Shown: piece by piece, positions 54,023-63,362 of the stretch
Position numbering within the stretch: position 1 is the first letter of the stretch
Layout: every line of letters starts with the position of its first letter
DNA from: an uncultured Blautia sp.
Lineage (GTDB): Bacteria > Bacillota > Clostridia > Lachnospirales > Lachnospiraceae
DNA length: 64,000 bases
Assembly: GCA_946557785.1 (NCBI GenBank)
Contig: CAMNTH010000003.1
Location: 124,001-188,000, forward strand
Direction of reading: 5' to 3'
Made by a program: the position numbers and the translations under genes
The notes under the pieces: generated by a model
Seen by the model: the letters and a program-made list of their open reading frames with translations, nothing else
What the model was told of the DNA's origin: nothing
Database searches by the model: none

Positions 54023-54811
54023 TTAATTTCCCGCACTTTCATATTTTGTAATTGCTTTGTTAAAAATCAGCCTTCTAAGCCATGTGATAAACACCACGGA
54101 GCAGGGAACGCCAAGGATATAGGGCCAGAGTGCCAGCCGCCCAAGAAGCAGGCATACGGGAACATAGCTGACCACTGCATGAGGAAGAACCGTCACAAGG
54201 ACCACACGGACTGATTTCGGATAAATAGTAAGAGGATACTTGGCAAAGTTCTGCACATCATACAATATATTTTGAAGACTGGATACATTGATCAGGCAGA
54301 AGGCAATGGATTGTCCCATCAGCTCCATATTTGCCCGGATACAAACTCCGAAGAGCAGATTTATCCCAAACAAAAGAAGCATTCCTGCATGGGTTTCCAG
54401 GTGAAGCCTGCGCAGTGCATACACCATCAGGCTGCAGGCAGTAATCAGGGTACATAATCCTGCAAAGTTGATCTGGGCGCCCAGAATCTGCGTGGTAAGA
54501 TTCACCGGACGGAGCATATATCTGTCAAATTCTCCTGTTCTTATCCGGTGTTTCATTCCCGTACTTCCCTGGAACAAAAGTGTATAGGCGCCCTCGCTGA
54601 ACATCACACAGCCGTACAGAAGCGACACCTCATACATATTCCAGCCTGCCACAGAAGAAATATTGTGAAACAGTGCAAACAGAAATACAAGACCCACAGC
54701 CTGCCATATGCCCCCTGCAATGGTGGATACGATAAAATCATTTTTATATTCCATCAGCCCCCGGATATTCTGGGCACTGTATCGGAAATAGAGTTTCAGA
54801 TTCCTAAGCAT
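54023..54811 (-). CDS. ABC-2 family exporter permease (DUF990-like)
   Basis: 262 residues from ATG 54811 (GGGAGG upstream, two bases after the stop of its partner). Six hydrophobic segments; GSTGMKHRIRTGEFDRYMLRP is the characteristic amphipathic block of this permease group. Third gene of ATPase-permease-permease, probably an efflux system for a drug, lipid or peptide. It converges with the AraC gene, 13 bases apart. Confidence 0.85.
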   Translation of the reverse strand: MLRNLKLYFRYSAQNIRGLMEYKNDFIVSTIAGGIWQAVGLVFLFALFHNISSVAGWNMYEVSLLYGCVMFSEGAYTLLFQGSTGMKHRIRTGEFDRYMLRPVNLTTQILGAQINFAGLCTLITACSLMVYALRRLHLETHAGMLLLFGINLLFGVCIRANMELMGQSIAFCLINVSSLQNILYDVQNFAKYPLTIYPKSVRVVLVTVLPHAVVSYVPVCLLLGRLALWPYILGVPCSVVFITWLRRLIFNKAITKYESAGN

Positions 54812-54813
54812 TT

Positions 54814-55617
54814 TCATCCTCCCTGAATTGTTACTCTGCGGATTGCAAAGCGAAAGAAAAAGTACCCGAATACCCATAACACGATCACCCACACAAGCTG
54901 CAGAAGCAGCATGTTGACTGCCTGTGCGCCCTCGGTTCTTCCCAGAAAGATCTGCGTGGGTGTATACATGATGGACTGAAAAGGCAACACTTTCGCAATT
55001 TTCTCAAACCACTCCGGGTAAAAGGACAGAGGAAGAAGTGCTCCTGAAAAAATGTCCGTAATTACCTGCCGCATGTAGATTACCCCATATCCGTTGCTGG
55101 TAAAAAAGCAGCAAAGCCCGGCAAGATAGGAAATACAAAACTTCACAAAAAAAGCCATAAGGATACTCACCGCAAACAAAAAGAAACGCTCCGGCGCCAG
55201 ATATTTTCCAAGATCGCAAAGGCATACCGCTGCAGTTCCGGTCACAAATGCGGCAACCGCCCCCTCTGCCGCAGCGGACCCTATCGTCTGAAACAAACAA
55301 CGGCTCTGAAAGCTTATGGGCTTGATCAGATCCATAATGATGGAACCCTCCAGCACAGAACCTGCTATCTCCCATTCCGTACCATTGCCCAGGATGGACT
55401 GCATTAGAAATACGATCATAAGGTAAACGATCATATCATCCCTGGTATATCCGGAAATGACAGACTGTTCCTGAAACAGTACATTCCATAAAAACAAGGA
55501 TGCTACAAGGGATACGCTGGCATTTACAATATTCATAAGCAGCGCCCCCCTGTAGTTCAGTCTGGTGCTGATAGTGCATCCTGCAAAACCTTTATACTTT
55601 CTGAAAAATCTGATCAT
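54814..55617 (-). CDS. ABC-2 family exporter permease (DUF990-like)
   Basis: 267 residues, six hydrophobic segments, with GTEWEIAGSVLEGSIIMDLIKPISF as the block equivalent to that of its partner permease. The start overlaps the ATPase stop by one base (TGATG). Related proteins form a heterodimer with the downstream permease in bacterial efflux systems. Confidence 0.85.
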   Translation of the reverse strand: MIRFFRKYKGFAGCTISTRLNYRGALLMNIVNASVSLVASLFLWNVLFQEQSVISGYTRDDMIVYLMIVFLMQSILGNGTEWEIAGSVLEGSIIMDLIKPISFQSRCLFQTIGSAAAEGAVAAFVTGTAAVCLCDLGKYLAPERFFLFAVSILMAFFVKFCISYLAGLCCFFTSNGYGVIYMRQVITDIFSGALLPLSFYPEWFEKIAKVLPFQSIMYTPTQIFLGRTEGAQAVNMLLLQLVWVIVLWVFGYFFFRFAIRRVTIQGG

Positions 55618-56621
55618 CAGCTATTCACCTGCAATTCTGAACGATATATTTTTTCAATTACCTGCTTAATATCCGGCTCGATCACAGAAATATCCCGGAT
55701 GTCCGCCAGCTCTTCCACCAGACTGATCACCTCATAAGCCGTATGGATATGGAGGTCAAACATCACCGTGATGGTATGGGCATCCTCCATTTCCAGGCGA
55801 AGCTCCGGGTGCTCCAAAAGTTTCTGATAAACATCCCTCCCCGGCTTTTTCAGACTGATGCGCACACCCCTCTCATGGGCAAACATGGACTGGAGCTGTT
55901 CCCTTTCCACATCGCTTATGATACGGCCCTGATCAATTACGATCACCCTCCTGCAAAGATCCTCTATGTCCTGCAGGTCATGGCTTGTGAGAATGATGGT
56001 GGTACCCCGTTCCCGGTTCATCATCCGGATAAGCTCGCGCATATTTTCCTTGACTGTAACGTCCAGCCCGATGGTGGGCTCGTCCAGATAAAGCACTTTC
56101 GGATCGTGCAGAAGGGAGGCTGCAAGGTCTGCCCGCATTCTCTGACCTAAAGAAAGTCTCCTTGCCGTCCTGGTGATAAATTCCCCAAGCCCGAAAACCT
56201 CCTTAAAAAGTTCCATATTTTCCTTATAACGTGCATCCGGGATTTCATAGATATCTTTCAGCAGCCTGAAAGATTCCTCCACGGGAATATCCCACCAAAG
56301 CTGTGTCCTCTGACCGAACACAACACCAACGTTTCTGGCATTGGCAATCCGATCCTTATAGGGATTTACCCCCTGAATCTCAATCTCTCCGCCGCTGGCG
56401 TGGAGAATCCCTGTAAGCATCTTGATGGTAGTTGATTTTCCGGCTCCGTTCGGGCCGATATAGGCAACAGACTCTCCGTCATGGATTTCAAAGCTCACAT
56501 GATCCACCGCCACTTTTTCCGTGTACTGCGGATGAACCACGTGCTTTAAGGCCCCTGCAATTCCCGGCGCATGTGCCGGCATCTTAAAAACCTTGGTAAG
56601 GTCTCTGGCAATGATCGGCAT
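55617..56621 (-). CDS. ABC exporter ATP-binding protein
   Basis: 334 residues from ATG 56621 (GGGGGAAGAG upstream). Single ABC domain: YIGPNGAGKSTTIKMLTG (Walker A, about residue 53), LSLGQRMRADLAASLLHDPKVLYLDEPTIGLD (signature and Walker B, split here across about 150-180), and H-loop in LTSHDLQDIEDL. A C-terminal extension (about 245-334) is of the DUF4162 kind. First gene of the exporter operon, divergent from the LytTR/GHKL system at 56800, which probably regulates it. Confidence 0.92.
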   Translation of the reverse strand: MPIIARDLTKVFKMPAHAPGIAGALKHVVHPQYTEKVAVDHVSFEIHDGESVAYIGPNGAGKSTTIKMLTGILHASGGEIEIQGVNPYKDRIANARNVGVVFGQRTQLWWDIPVEESFRLLKDIYEIPDARYKENMELFKEVFGLGEFITRTARRLSLGQRMRADLAASLLHDPKVLYLDEPTIGLDVTVKENMRELIRMMNRERGTTIILTSHDLQDIEDLCRRVIVIDQGRIISDVEREQLQSMFAHERGVRISLKKPGRDVYQKLLEHPELRLEMEDAHTITVMFDLHIHTAYEVISLVEELADIRDISVIEPDIKQVIEKIYRSELQVNS

Positions 56622-56742
56622 TTTCTCTTCCCCCTTTTTCTCGTATTTCTCATGCACACCTATTGTATCACACCATTCCCGCTGCCATTCCCTTTTTTGT
56701 CAAAATGGCTGTTTTTCAGGTCCAAACGGTATCTCCGGCAAA

Positions 56743-56772
56743 TTGACAGCAGCTTCTCTGCCATGCTATACT
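56743..56772 (+). promoter_or_regulatory. Promoter of the LytTR-GHKL operon
   Basis: TTGACA, 18 bases, TGC-TATACT (extended -10), about 28 bases before the response regulator start. Confidence 0.75.
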
Positions 56773-56799
56773 TTTTTAAGATAGTAAAGGGAGGCGCCT

Positions 56800-57498
56800 A
56801 TGATTCGAATTGCTGTATGTGATGATAATGAAACAGAACTGAATGAAATTCAAAAAAAGATTCTTAAGCACTCTGAAGATTATTCCGTAACGGTTTATCC
56901 GTCCAGCAGGGAATTATGGTTTTCCATACAGGACCGTGACCTCGGGGATGTGTTTATACTGGATGTGGATATGCCGGAAATTGACGGTTTTCAGCTAGCA
57001 GAGCAGATCATGAAATATCACCCCCAGGCTCTTTTGATCTTCCTTACCGCCCACTCTGAGTTTGCGGCCCTGGGCTACCGCTACCAGGCTCTCCGCTATG
57101 TTCACAAACTGCGCATGGATACAGAATTATATGAGGCGCTGGATGCCGCAGTCCTCCGTCTTTCGTCCATGCAGAAATCTTATCTTACCGTAAAGCACAG
57201 CGGCAGCTATTATCGGATTCCCCATAATGATATTCTGTACGTGATCCGGGTATCCAGGCTGTTGGAAATCCATACGGTAGACCGGACAATCACAGACAGA
57301 CATGGGATCCGGGAGCTTTTTGAACTGCTTCATGACTTAAGGTTTCTCTTTATTGACCGCAGCTGTTTTATCAATACGGATTATATCCGGCATATTTCCG
57401 GGACAGATGTTACCTTGATAAACGGGGAACAGCTTCCTGTCAGCAGAAGGATGCTGGCCAATCTCAAATCTTACATTGCAAAGGAATGGAACGTGTAA
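56800..57498 (+). CDS. LytTR-type response regulator
   Basis: 232 residues. Receiver domain (1-118) with DDN8-10, phospho-acceptor Asp55 in FILDVDMPEIDG and a Lys replaced in the ALRYVHKLRMD region; LytTR DNA-binding domain (about 125-228) with DILYVIRVSRLLEIHTVDR and FIDRSCFINTDYIRHISG. AgrA/ComE-like. AAGGGAGG precedes ATG. It overlaps the kinase gene by one base (TAATG). Confidence 0.92.
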   Translation: MIRIAVCDDNETELNEIQKKILKHSEDYSVTVYPSSRELWFSIQDRDLGDVFILDVDMPEIDGFQLAEQIMKYHPQALLIFLTAHSEFAALGYRYQALRYVHKLRMDTELYEALDAAVLRLSSMQKSYLTVKHSGSYYRIPHNDILYVIRVSRLLEIHTVDRTITDRHGIRELFELLHDLRFLFIDRSCFINTDYIRHISGTDVTLINGEQLPVSRRMLANLKSYIAKEWNV

Positions 57499-58892
57499 TG
57501 GATATGCCCCTTTTTTCCGGCTTAGAGCTGGCTTATGAATATTTCCGTAATTTTATTGCTATCCGGATGATCACCTATATGACCGATGCAGATGAGGACC
57601 GCAGAGCCCTCAGGCAAATTATCTATATTTCGCCTGCCCTTATGACTTTTATCAGCTTTGTTTTAGGAAGGATCCAAGTCCAATCCTGCTGGATCCTACT
57701 GATTACGGTTCTTTTTTCCGCATGCCTTGCCGGGTATTCTTCTTCCGGCGGCCTTATGCTCCGCGTTACGGCCAGCGTACTGTCCTTTTTTCTTGTTGCA
57801 GCGGTAAGCATCTTCCTGGGAGGTGTTATGATCCTGCTTTTCCGGGATCCCGCTGGTATGCACTATGACCTGACTATGTTCCATAATCCAGGGTATTTCT
57901 CCCTTTTGCACAGACTTTTATCTGCCGCCGCATCCGTCCTGCTCTTTTTCAGTCTCAGAAGCTATTATCCCTATCTCAGGGTGCTCGGAAAGGGCAGGCT
58001 GCTTTTGGTTCTTGGCATTAGCGGGACATCTTATACGATTCTTTTTGTGCTGCCAACTCTGCTCTTTTCAGATTCCCTTCTTTTTCTGCAGAGAGCTGTT
58101 ATTCTTTTGGGACTGCTCCTATTGTTACTGGCAGCCCTTTGTTTTCTGCTGATCGCATGGTCTGCCCGGTATCGGCATACTGCAGATGAGCAGGGCTTGT
58201 GGAACTATACAAACCAGCTTTTGGCAGACAACTACCACAGGCTTTTTTCCAATCAGAAGACAATTGCCAAACAGGTACATGATTTTACCAACCACCTTCT
58301 CACACTGCAGGAGCTTTTAAGCGATGACACACCTTTGGCAAAAGAATATATCCGCAGCCTTCTGGATGCCGCCTCAGAGCAGGCTGCCTCCTGCCAGAGC
58401 GGCAGCGAGGTGATCGACGCCATCATAAACTGCAAACAGGCGGAAGCCAGGGCACTTTCCATCCAGTTTACCTATATCATCCACCTGCCGGTCTCCCTCT
58501 CCATCCCGTCCATTGACCTGTGTGCCGTGCTTGCCAATCTGCTGGACAACGCCATAGAAGCCTGCCAAAAGCTTCCGAATCCCAAGGAACGATTTATCCA
58601 CATCTCCATCGGATACAAGTACAATTTTATTTTCTTCCGTGTGGAAAACAGTGTGGAAAATAATCCTCTGGGCACCGGCCGTACCCCCGCTACCACCAAG
58701 AAGGATCGCTCCCGTCCCCATGGGCTTGGCCTGAAAAATGTTCTGGATACAGTGCGTCGCTACAGCGGTGCACTGGAGCAGGAATGCAAAGAACACCGTT
58801 TCTCCTCTGTGGCCATGATGCAATTGCCTGCGGAAGATGTGAAAAAGATGGATATATTGTGGAAAATGGATCCAAAAGAGCAAAAGAACTGA
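57498..58892 (+). CDS. GHKL sensor histidine kinase (AgrC/DcuS-like fold)
   Basis: 464 residues from ATG 57498, preferred over ATG 57486 because of spacing from AAGGA. About six membrane segments (residues 30-220), then a cytoplasmic kinase with His261 in KQVHDFTNHLLTLQ, N-box NLLDNAIEACQKL and GLGLKNVLDTVRRYSG. This polytopic-sensor-plus-GHKL plan is that of AgrC-type peptide receptors, but no AgrB or precursor peptide gene is nearby, so the signal is unknown. Confidence 0.9.
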   Translation: MDMPLFSGLELAYEYFRNFIAIRMITYMTDADEDRRALRQIIYISPALMTFISFVLGRIQVQSCWILLITVLFSACLAGYSSSGGLMLRVTASVLSFFLVAAVSIFLGGVMILLFRDPAGMHYDLTMFHNPGYFSLLHRLLSAAASVLLFFSLRSYYPYLRVLGKGRLLLVLGISGTSYTILFVLPTLLFSDSLLFLQRAVILLGLLLLLLAALCFLLIAWSARYRHTADEQGLWNYTNQLLADNYHRLFSNQKTIAKQVHDFTNHLLTLQELLSDDTPLAKEYIRSLLDAASEQAASCQSGSEVIDAIINCKQAEARALSIQFTYIIHLPVSLSIPSIDLCAVLANLLDNAIEACQKLPNPKERFIHISIGYKYNFIFFRVENSVENNPLGTGRTPATTKKDRSRPHGLGLKNVLDTVRRYSGALEQECKEHRFSSVAMMQLPAEDVKKMDILWKMDPKEQKN

Positions 58893-58913
58893 CAGTTTTT
58901 ACGCTGTCAGTTC
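58886..58913 (+). terminator. Terminator of the LytTR-GHKL operon
   Basis: Ten-bp perfect stem GAACTGACAG/CTGTCAGTTC, 8-base loop, then TCTTTATTT; it overlaps the kinase stop codon. Confidence 0.8.
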
Positions 58914-58947
58914 TCTTTATTTAAACAACTCCGGTTCATTTTCAATC

Positions 58948-59758
58948 TTAAAAATGGTATGACGAGTCATGAATACTGCAGATGAATTCTACCGTTTTCA
59001 TGCCTTCTTCTCCATTAGACATAATCGCAGATTCGATTCAAAAGCTGCTTATATACCTTGCCTACATCCACAGGAACATAGTAAACGTCTTTTGTGGTAG
59101 TTACCAGAAAATGACAGGGAAGCCAAACGCCTTTTACAGTAATATAATCGGCTGTAGCTCCGTTTTCAAAGACAACTGAATAGCTTTCGCATTCATTTCC
59201 GTCTACTGTTCCTCTGGAAGAAAACCTGGTACTTACTGCACCTTTCAGCATGCCGCCTATAGCCTCCACTACATGAATCCCGTAATTGAACTCATCTACT
59301 CCGCAGGTTCCCATAATATGAAGAATCTCTCCACGTTCTTCTACTGGTCTGTTCATAAACTCCGTAATCTCAGAAGCATAACGCAGAGAGGAAGACCCAA
59401 GAATAACTGCCCCTTTTTCAACCAGAGCTTCCAGTTTCTTACATTCTGCCAGGTTTCCTACGATAGGCTTATCAATGAACACAGGGTTTTTCCTGTCAAG
59501 AAAAATCTGGGCATATTCCAAATGCTTATCCCAATTGCATCCCTGAATAAAGCCGATATCAACACAATCTGCCAGTTCCTCTACGGAGCTGCAAATCTTT
59601 TCCAAATGTCTTTTTTCGCAAAAAGCTTTTACTTCGTCCTCCCCACGGAAGCCTTCATTATAAACCGCCGTATATCTGGCTCTGTTTTCCTCTTCTAAAA
59701 TTCCTGAAAAGGCAAGAGGATGAGACACATCAATATTTACAACGCCAATTTTTATCAT
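58948..59758 (-). pseudogene. Gfo/Idh/MocA-family oxidoreductase, frameshifted near the C-terminus
   Basis: Start ATG 59758 (MIKIGVVNIDVSHP), coupled to the upstream gene by ATGA. NAD-binding Rossmann part with DIGFIQGCNWDKH and the family motif VFIDKPIVGNL (Lys at the substrate site). The frame stops at 59015 after ICDYV, but another frame carries ESAIMSNGEEGMKTVEFIC from 59034 to the stop at 58948-58950; GEEGMKTVE is the conserved end of this family. A one-base insertion (or two-base loss) near 59035 explains it. Substrate unknown; probably inactive or truncated by about 30 residues. Confidence 0.8.
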
Positions 59759-60702
59759 TGTACAACACACTCCTTATATCCCAGTTCAATCAAATGTGCT
59801 ACATCCTTATCGCTGTGGGCACTTTCATCTGCCGCTACCCTTACGGGTAAGTCTCCCACCTGTATATCCGATCCTTCTTTAAATGGTTCTTCTAAAAGAA
59901 TAATCTGATCTAAGGCATGAATCTTTTTTGCATGTTCCAGAAGCTCCAGAATCTGTTCTTTACTTTCATACCTTCCATTGGCATCCAGATAATAAGGGAT
60001 CTTTCCATTTTCTGTATATGGTGTTCGTGCATCTTTCAAAAGCCAGTGAATCTCTGTCAGCCGGTTTTTATCCCATTCCAGCATCTTTTTCGGATCCTTG
60101 TCCCCATCAGGATCACATCCGATTTTTATTTTCAGGAAAAAGGAACCCTTTTCCACTTCTTTTCTAATTTCTTCTACGCTCATTCCGTAGGTAATCAATG
60201 GAATCGCTGCCAGCTTTTCCTGATGGCAAGAAAGCGCCATCTTTGCAAAATCAGGAAGCATCTGATCAAAATCTGTAATTCCCTGTTCTTTTGCATAAAG
60301 CTGCCATAACGTCAAATCTATGGGAACCAGTGCATTCAGCACAAAGGTCTTTCGCAGGTCTTTTTTCCCTGTGACTACTTTTGCATATTCATATACCGCT
60401 GGAAAAATTTCATCCAGAAGCTGTATGGGATTTTCAAAACTCATCCCTTCTAGTCTCTCCGCTGCATACTGGGTAATAAGAAACATGGCAGCATTTCCTC
60501 CTGCTTCCTTCATTTTCCCAAATACCTGCTCGTCTGACCAAAGTACGCTTTGCAGGCCAAGTCCGATTCCCTTTTCTCCAGTCTGGCTTTCTACATAGAC
60601 ACTGACCTGCCATGTGGAAGTTACATATCCGCCCTTAAATCCAAAAGGCGCCATCAGCCTTTCCTTTTCAAATCCAGCCCCTGTTCTTGCAATTTTTATC
60701 AT
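59755..60702 (-). pseudogene. Enolase-superfamily (mandelate racemase type) enzyme lacking its C-terminal part
   Basis: 315 residues. The N-terminal capping domain (PFGFKGGYVTSTWQVSVYV, QSVLWSDEQVF) and most of the barrel are present: FLKIKIG (KxK), YYLDANGRYE, ILLEEPF (metal ligands) and RVAADESAHSDKD. The chain then ends after LGYKECVVQ, where relatives continue with a KPIAK-type catalytic lysine and roughly 100 more residues. The stop overlaps the next ATG (ATGA), so an internal deletion that kept the original 3' junction is likely. Expected to be inactive because the last catalytic lysine strand is missing. Confidence 0.75.
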
Positions 60703-61876
60703 GCCTTTCCCCCTTTGTACAGTTCTGCCAGCTTTTCCAAAAGTTCTGAGTCCAAAGTATTTCTCATTTCTTCCGCAGTCCCAGGCATACCATAAACCAG
60801 TGTCTTATCTCCATAATAATTAACCTTTCGTCTGTCCATGTAATAGGCTTTCCCCCTGCTACAGGAAGAAGCAGCATCTCAGCCCCCTGATTCGCATAAT
60901 CTCTGGATACTTCCGGAAACCATTCATCATAACAGATATGAATGGCAACTTTCCCAAAATCCAATTCAAAGACAGGATACTGATTTCCACAGCTAATTCC
61001 ATCTACCAATTCCCCAAAAGTAAGATGTGTTTTATCATACTGACCCACCAGCTCCCCATCCCGCCCAAAAATAACAGCGGTATTAAAAATATGTTCCCCT
61101 TCTTTCTTCAAAATCCCCGCCACAACATACATTCCAAATTTTTTCGCTTTTTCCGAAAGAATTTTACATACATCTCCATCCGGTACCCTTTCTGCTGTCT
61201 GGTAATACAGATTTGTATTTTCTTCCTCCAGGAAATCTTTAATTTTTTTAAACTCGTACAAATTATGTTCATGTACTCCACAGATAGGCGCCATTTCTGT
61301 CAAAAGAACAAGATCCGGATGTACCTTTCCTGCATCTTCCAGGGAATCTCCTATACGTTTCCGAAGGCTTTCAAGCGTTTGTCTATCTTTATCATTTAAC
61401 TGTGGAAAATGTACGGCAGCAATCCTGGCAATCCGCTTCTTTGGTTCAGGAATCTTCCTTAGTATGGGTTCTTTCCATATAACACTTCCTTTTGCTGTAC
61501 TTCGAAGAAACAGGCAAAATTTTTCTTGATACTCTTCTGTTCCCTGATAAAGAAAGGTCTGCTTCAAAAGGAATCTTCCTTCTCCAATATCTTCTGCCTC
61601 TAAATAGTGACCGGCAGCCACAGCAAGTAAACTGATTTCAGGATTTTTCATATTTGAAACATAAGCCTGTACACTGGCTTCATACCAGCAGCCTTTCTCT
61701 AAACAAATTTCTGTTTCCCAGCATCCAAACCCTTTTTCATCGCCATTTCCTTCTGTTTCCAGATAAAAGGGGGCTCCTTCAGGAAAACGGAAAATCAATT
61801 CCAAAGCTCCCGTTGGAGAAAATGTCCTCCAATATTTTCTATCATACTTCAGATAATTCTCTATTTTATATGTCAT
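60699..61876 (-). pseudogene. Carbon-nitrogen hydrolase (nitrilase superfamily), internal deletion and frameshift
   Basis: Start MTYKIENYLKYD at 61876 (AGAGGACA upstream). A beta-sandwich-like N-terminal domain (about 1-140) precedes a nitrilase domain with the Glu-Lys-Cys triad in LLTEMAPIC, GQYDKTHLTFGE and IHICYDEWFPE. After GGKPITW the frame degenerates and ends at 60764. Another frame gives MDRRKVNYYGDKTLVYG and MRNTLDSELLEKLAELY, a plausible nitrilase tail, ending TGA 60699-60701 over the next gene's ATG. About 50-60 residues of the core seem to be missing at the junction near 60835, so it is probably non-functional. Confidence 0.75.
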
Positions 61877-61904
61877 TGTCCTCTGTTTTCCTTTTCTATC
61901 AATA

Positions 61905-61972
61905 AAAAGGGATGCTGCCAAAACTGGTGTCACCTAAACAATCAGCAATCTCTGTTTTACAGCATCCCTTTT
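61905..61972 (-). terminator. Hairpin after the broken binding-protein gene
   Basis: Perfect 13-bp arms AAAAGGGATGCTG/CAGCATCCCTTTT with a 42-base loop, followed by T-rich sequence on the minus strand, between the binding protein and nitrilase genes. Confidence 0.55.
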
Positions 61973-61992
61973 ACCTTTGAAATGAATCCGCC

Positions 61993-63228
61993 TTATGGCC
62001 TAATAGCCTCCAGGTCTGCTACCACATCTTCAAATCCCTTTTTCATATCCTGAATTCCTTGCTCTACAGAAACTGTTCCGTTACACATGGCCTGGATATT
62101 AGAAACAAATACCGGACTAATGGTTCTGGCAGCGGCATGATTTGGCTCACCCTTCACAGCATCCACATTGCCGTAGGCAATGCTGATTCCCTCGTTATCT
62201 GGATACGGATTTTCTGCATCGTTTCTTGCAGGAATCAGTCCCGCAAATTTTGTCCACTCATCATTATTCTTTTTATTCACAAAAAACTGTGCCCATTTTG
62301 CAGCAGCTTCAACATTCTTTGAATTCTTTGTAATCGCAATGCTTGCACAGGTAGACATAGTATACTTTCCTGCCGATCCTTCCAGTACAGGACCCGGTGC
62401 CCAATTAAAGCCAATCTGCTCTCCTTTTCTCATAAAGAAAGCAACGCCGTCCGGAGAAAGTGTGCTGGCTACTTTTCCGCTTAGGAAAGCAGCATCCTGG
62501 TCAAAAACGCTTAAAGAATCTTTTGGTGTATATCCATTTTTGTACCAGTCTGTAATCATGGTTAATACTTTTTGTCCGTTCTCATCATCAATGGTCACTT
62601 CTCCGTCAGGAGTAATTACATCACAGCCATAGCTGAACAGCATAGCAAAGGTGTAGCTGTTTAAGGGTCCTGTGGAATACTGATAATAAACACCCGGAAT
62701 GTCCTTTTCCCCTAGTTTCACCATCAGATCATTATATTCATCCCAGGTTTTCGGCAGGTTTTCTTTTGTAACCCCTACCTCCGCCAGCAAATCAAGGTTA
62801 TATACCGGAACTCCTACATCTACCAGTGCAGGTGCGCCGTAAACTTCCCCGTCTACAGTAACCTGTTCCAGAATGGATTCAGAAAAAGCATCTGTAAATC
62901 CTTCCTCCAGATATGCTGTCATGGGTTCCAAAACATCATTATACTGGAACAATTTTAAGATATCAGGGTTTAGATATACACAGTCCGGTCCTTTTCCTGC
63001 CGCAATGGCAGTCATCATCTTTGTCTCTCTGTTATCCTAGGGAAGAAGCTGTAAATCCACAGTGAGCCCTTCATTTTCTGCCTCAAACTCCTCAATCATC
63101 CGGTCATACATGGCACGCTCTTCCGCAGCCCTTTCATCTCCTCCCAGCGGAAACATCCATACTTTAATTTCATATGGCTCGTTGTTTGTCTCTTCTGCCT
63201 GGCATACCATTGTACCTCCTGCTAACAA
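61993..63228 (-). pseudogene. Family 1 carbohydrate-binding protein with in-frame TAG
   Basis: Reads as an extracellular solute-binding protein: secretion-type segment (AVSLFASLLAGG) and EIKVWMFPLGGDERAAEE, then VDLQLLP-TAG-DNRETKMMTAIAAGKGPD, and on to VEAAAKWAQFFVNKKNNDEW and the stop at 61993. The TAG at 63037-63039 sits where relatives have Trp, so TGG to TAG is the simple explanation; both sides are in the same frame. No ATG or GTG begins the N-terminus; the only start candidates are a TTG at 63226-63228 within the signal region, so the native start may also be lost. No permease genes remain nearby. Confidence 0.85.
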
Positions 63229-63362
63229 TGATGCAAACAGACTTACTGCAATCGCTTTTGTTTTCTCTTCTTCTTTTGTTTGATTTATACGAAGTATAAC
63301 ATCTTATTTTACACATTTCCTTGCACTTTTTGCCAAAAACCATTCATTTCTTGCTGCCGGAT

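Noticed and set aside
58893..59014. AgrD-like signal peptide gene near the GHKL kinase
   Set aside because: No ribosome site or cysteine-containing precursor; the stretch holds the kinase terminator and the frameshifted Gfo/Idh tail.
58948..59034. A separate small gene after the Gfo/Idh frame
   Set aside because: The GEEGMKTVE stretch is the usual C-terminal end of the Gfo/Idh family in another frame, so it is better explained as a frameshifted tail than as a new peptide.
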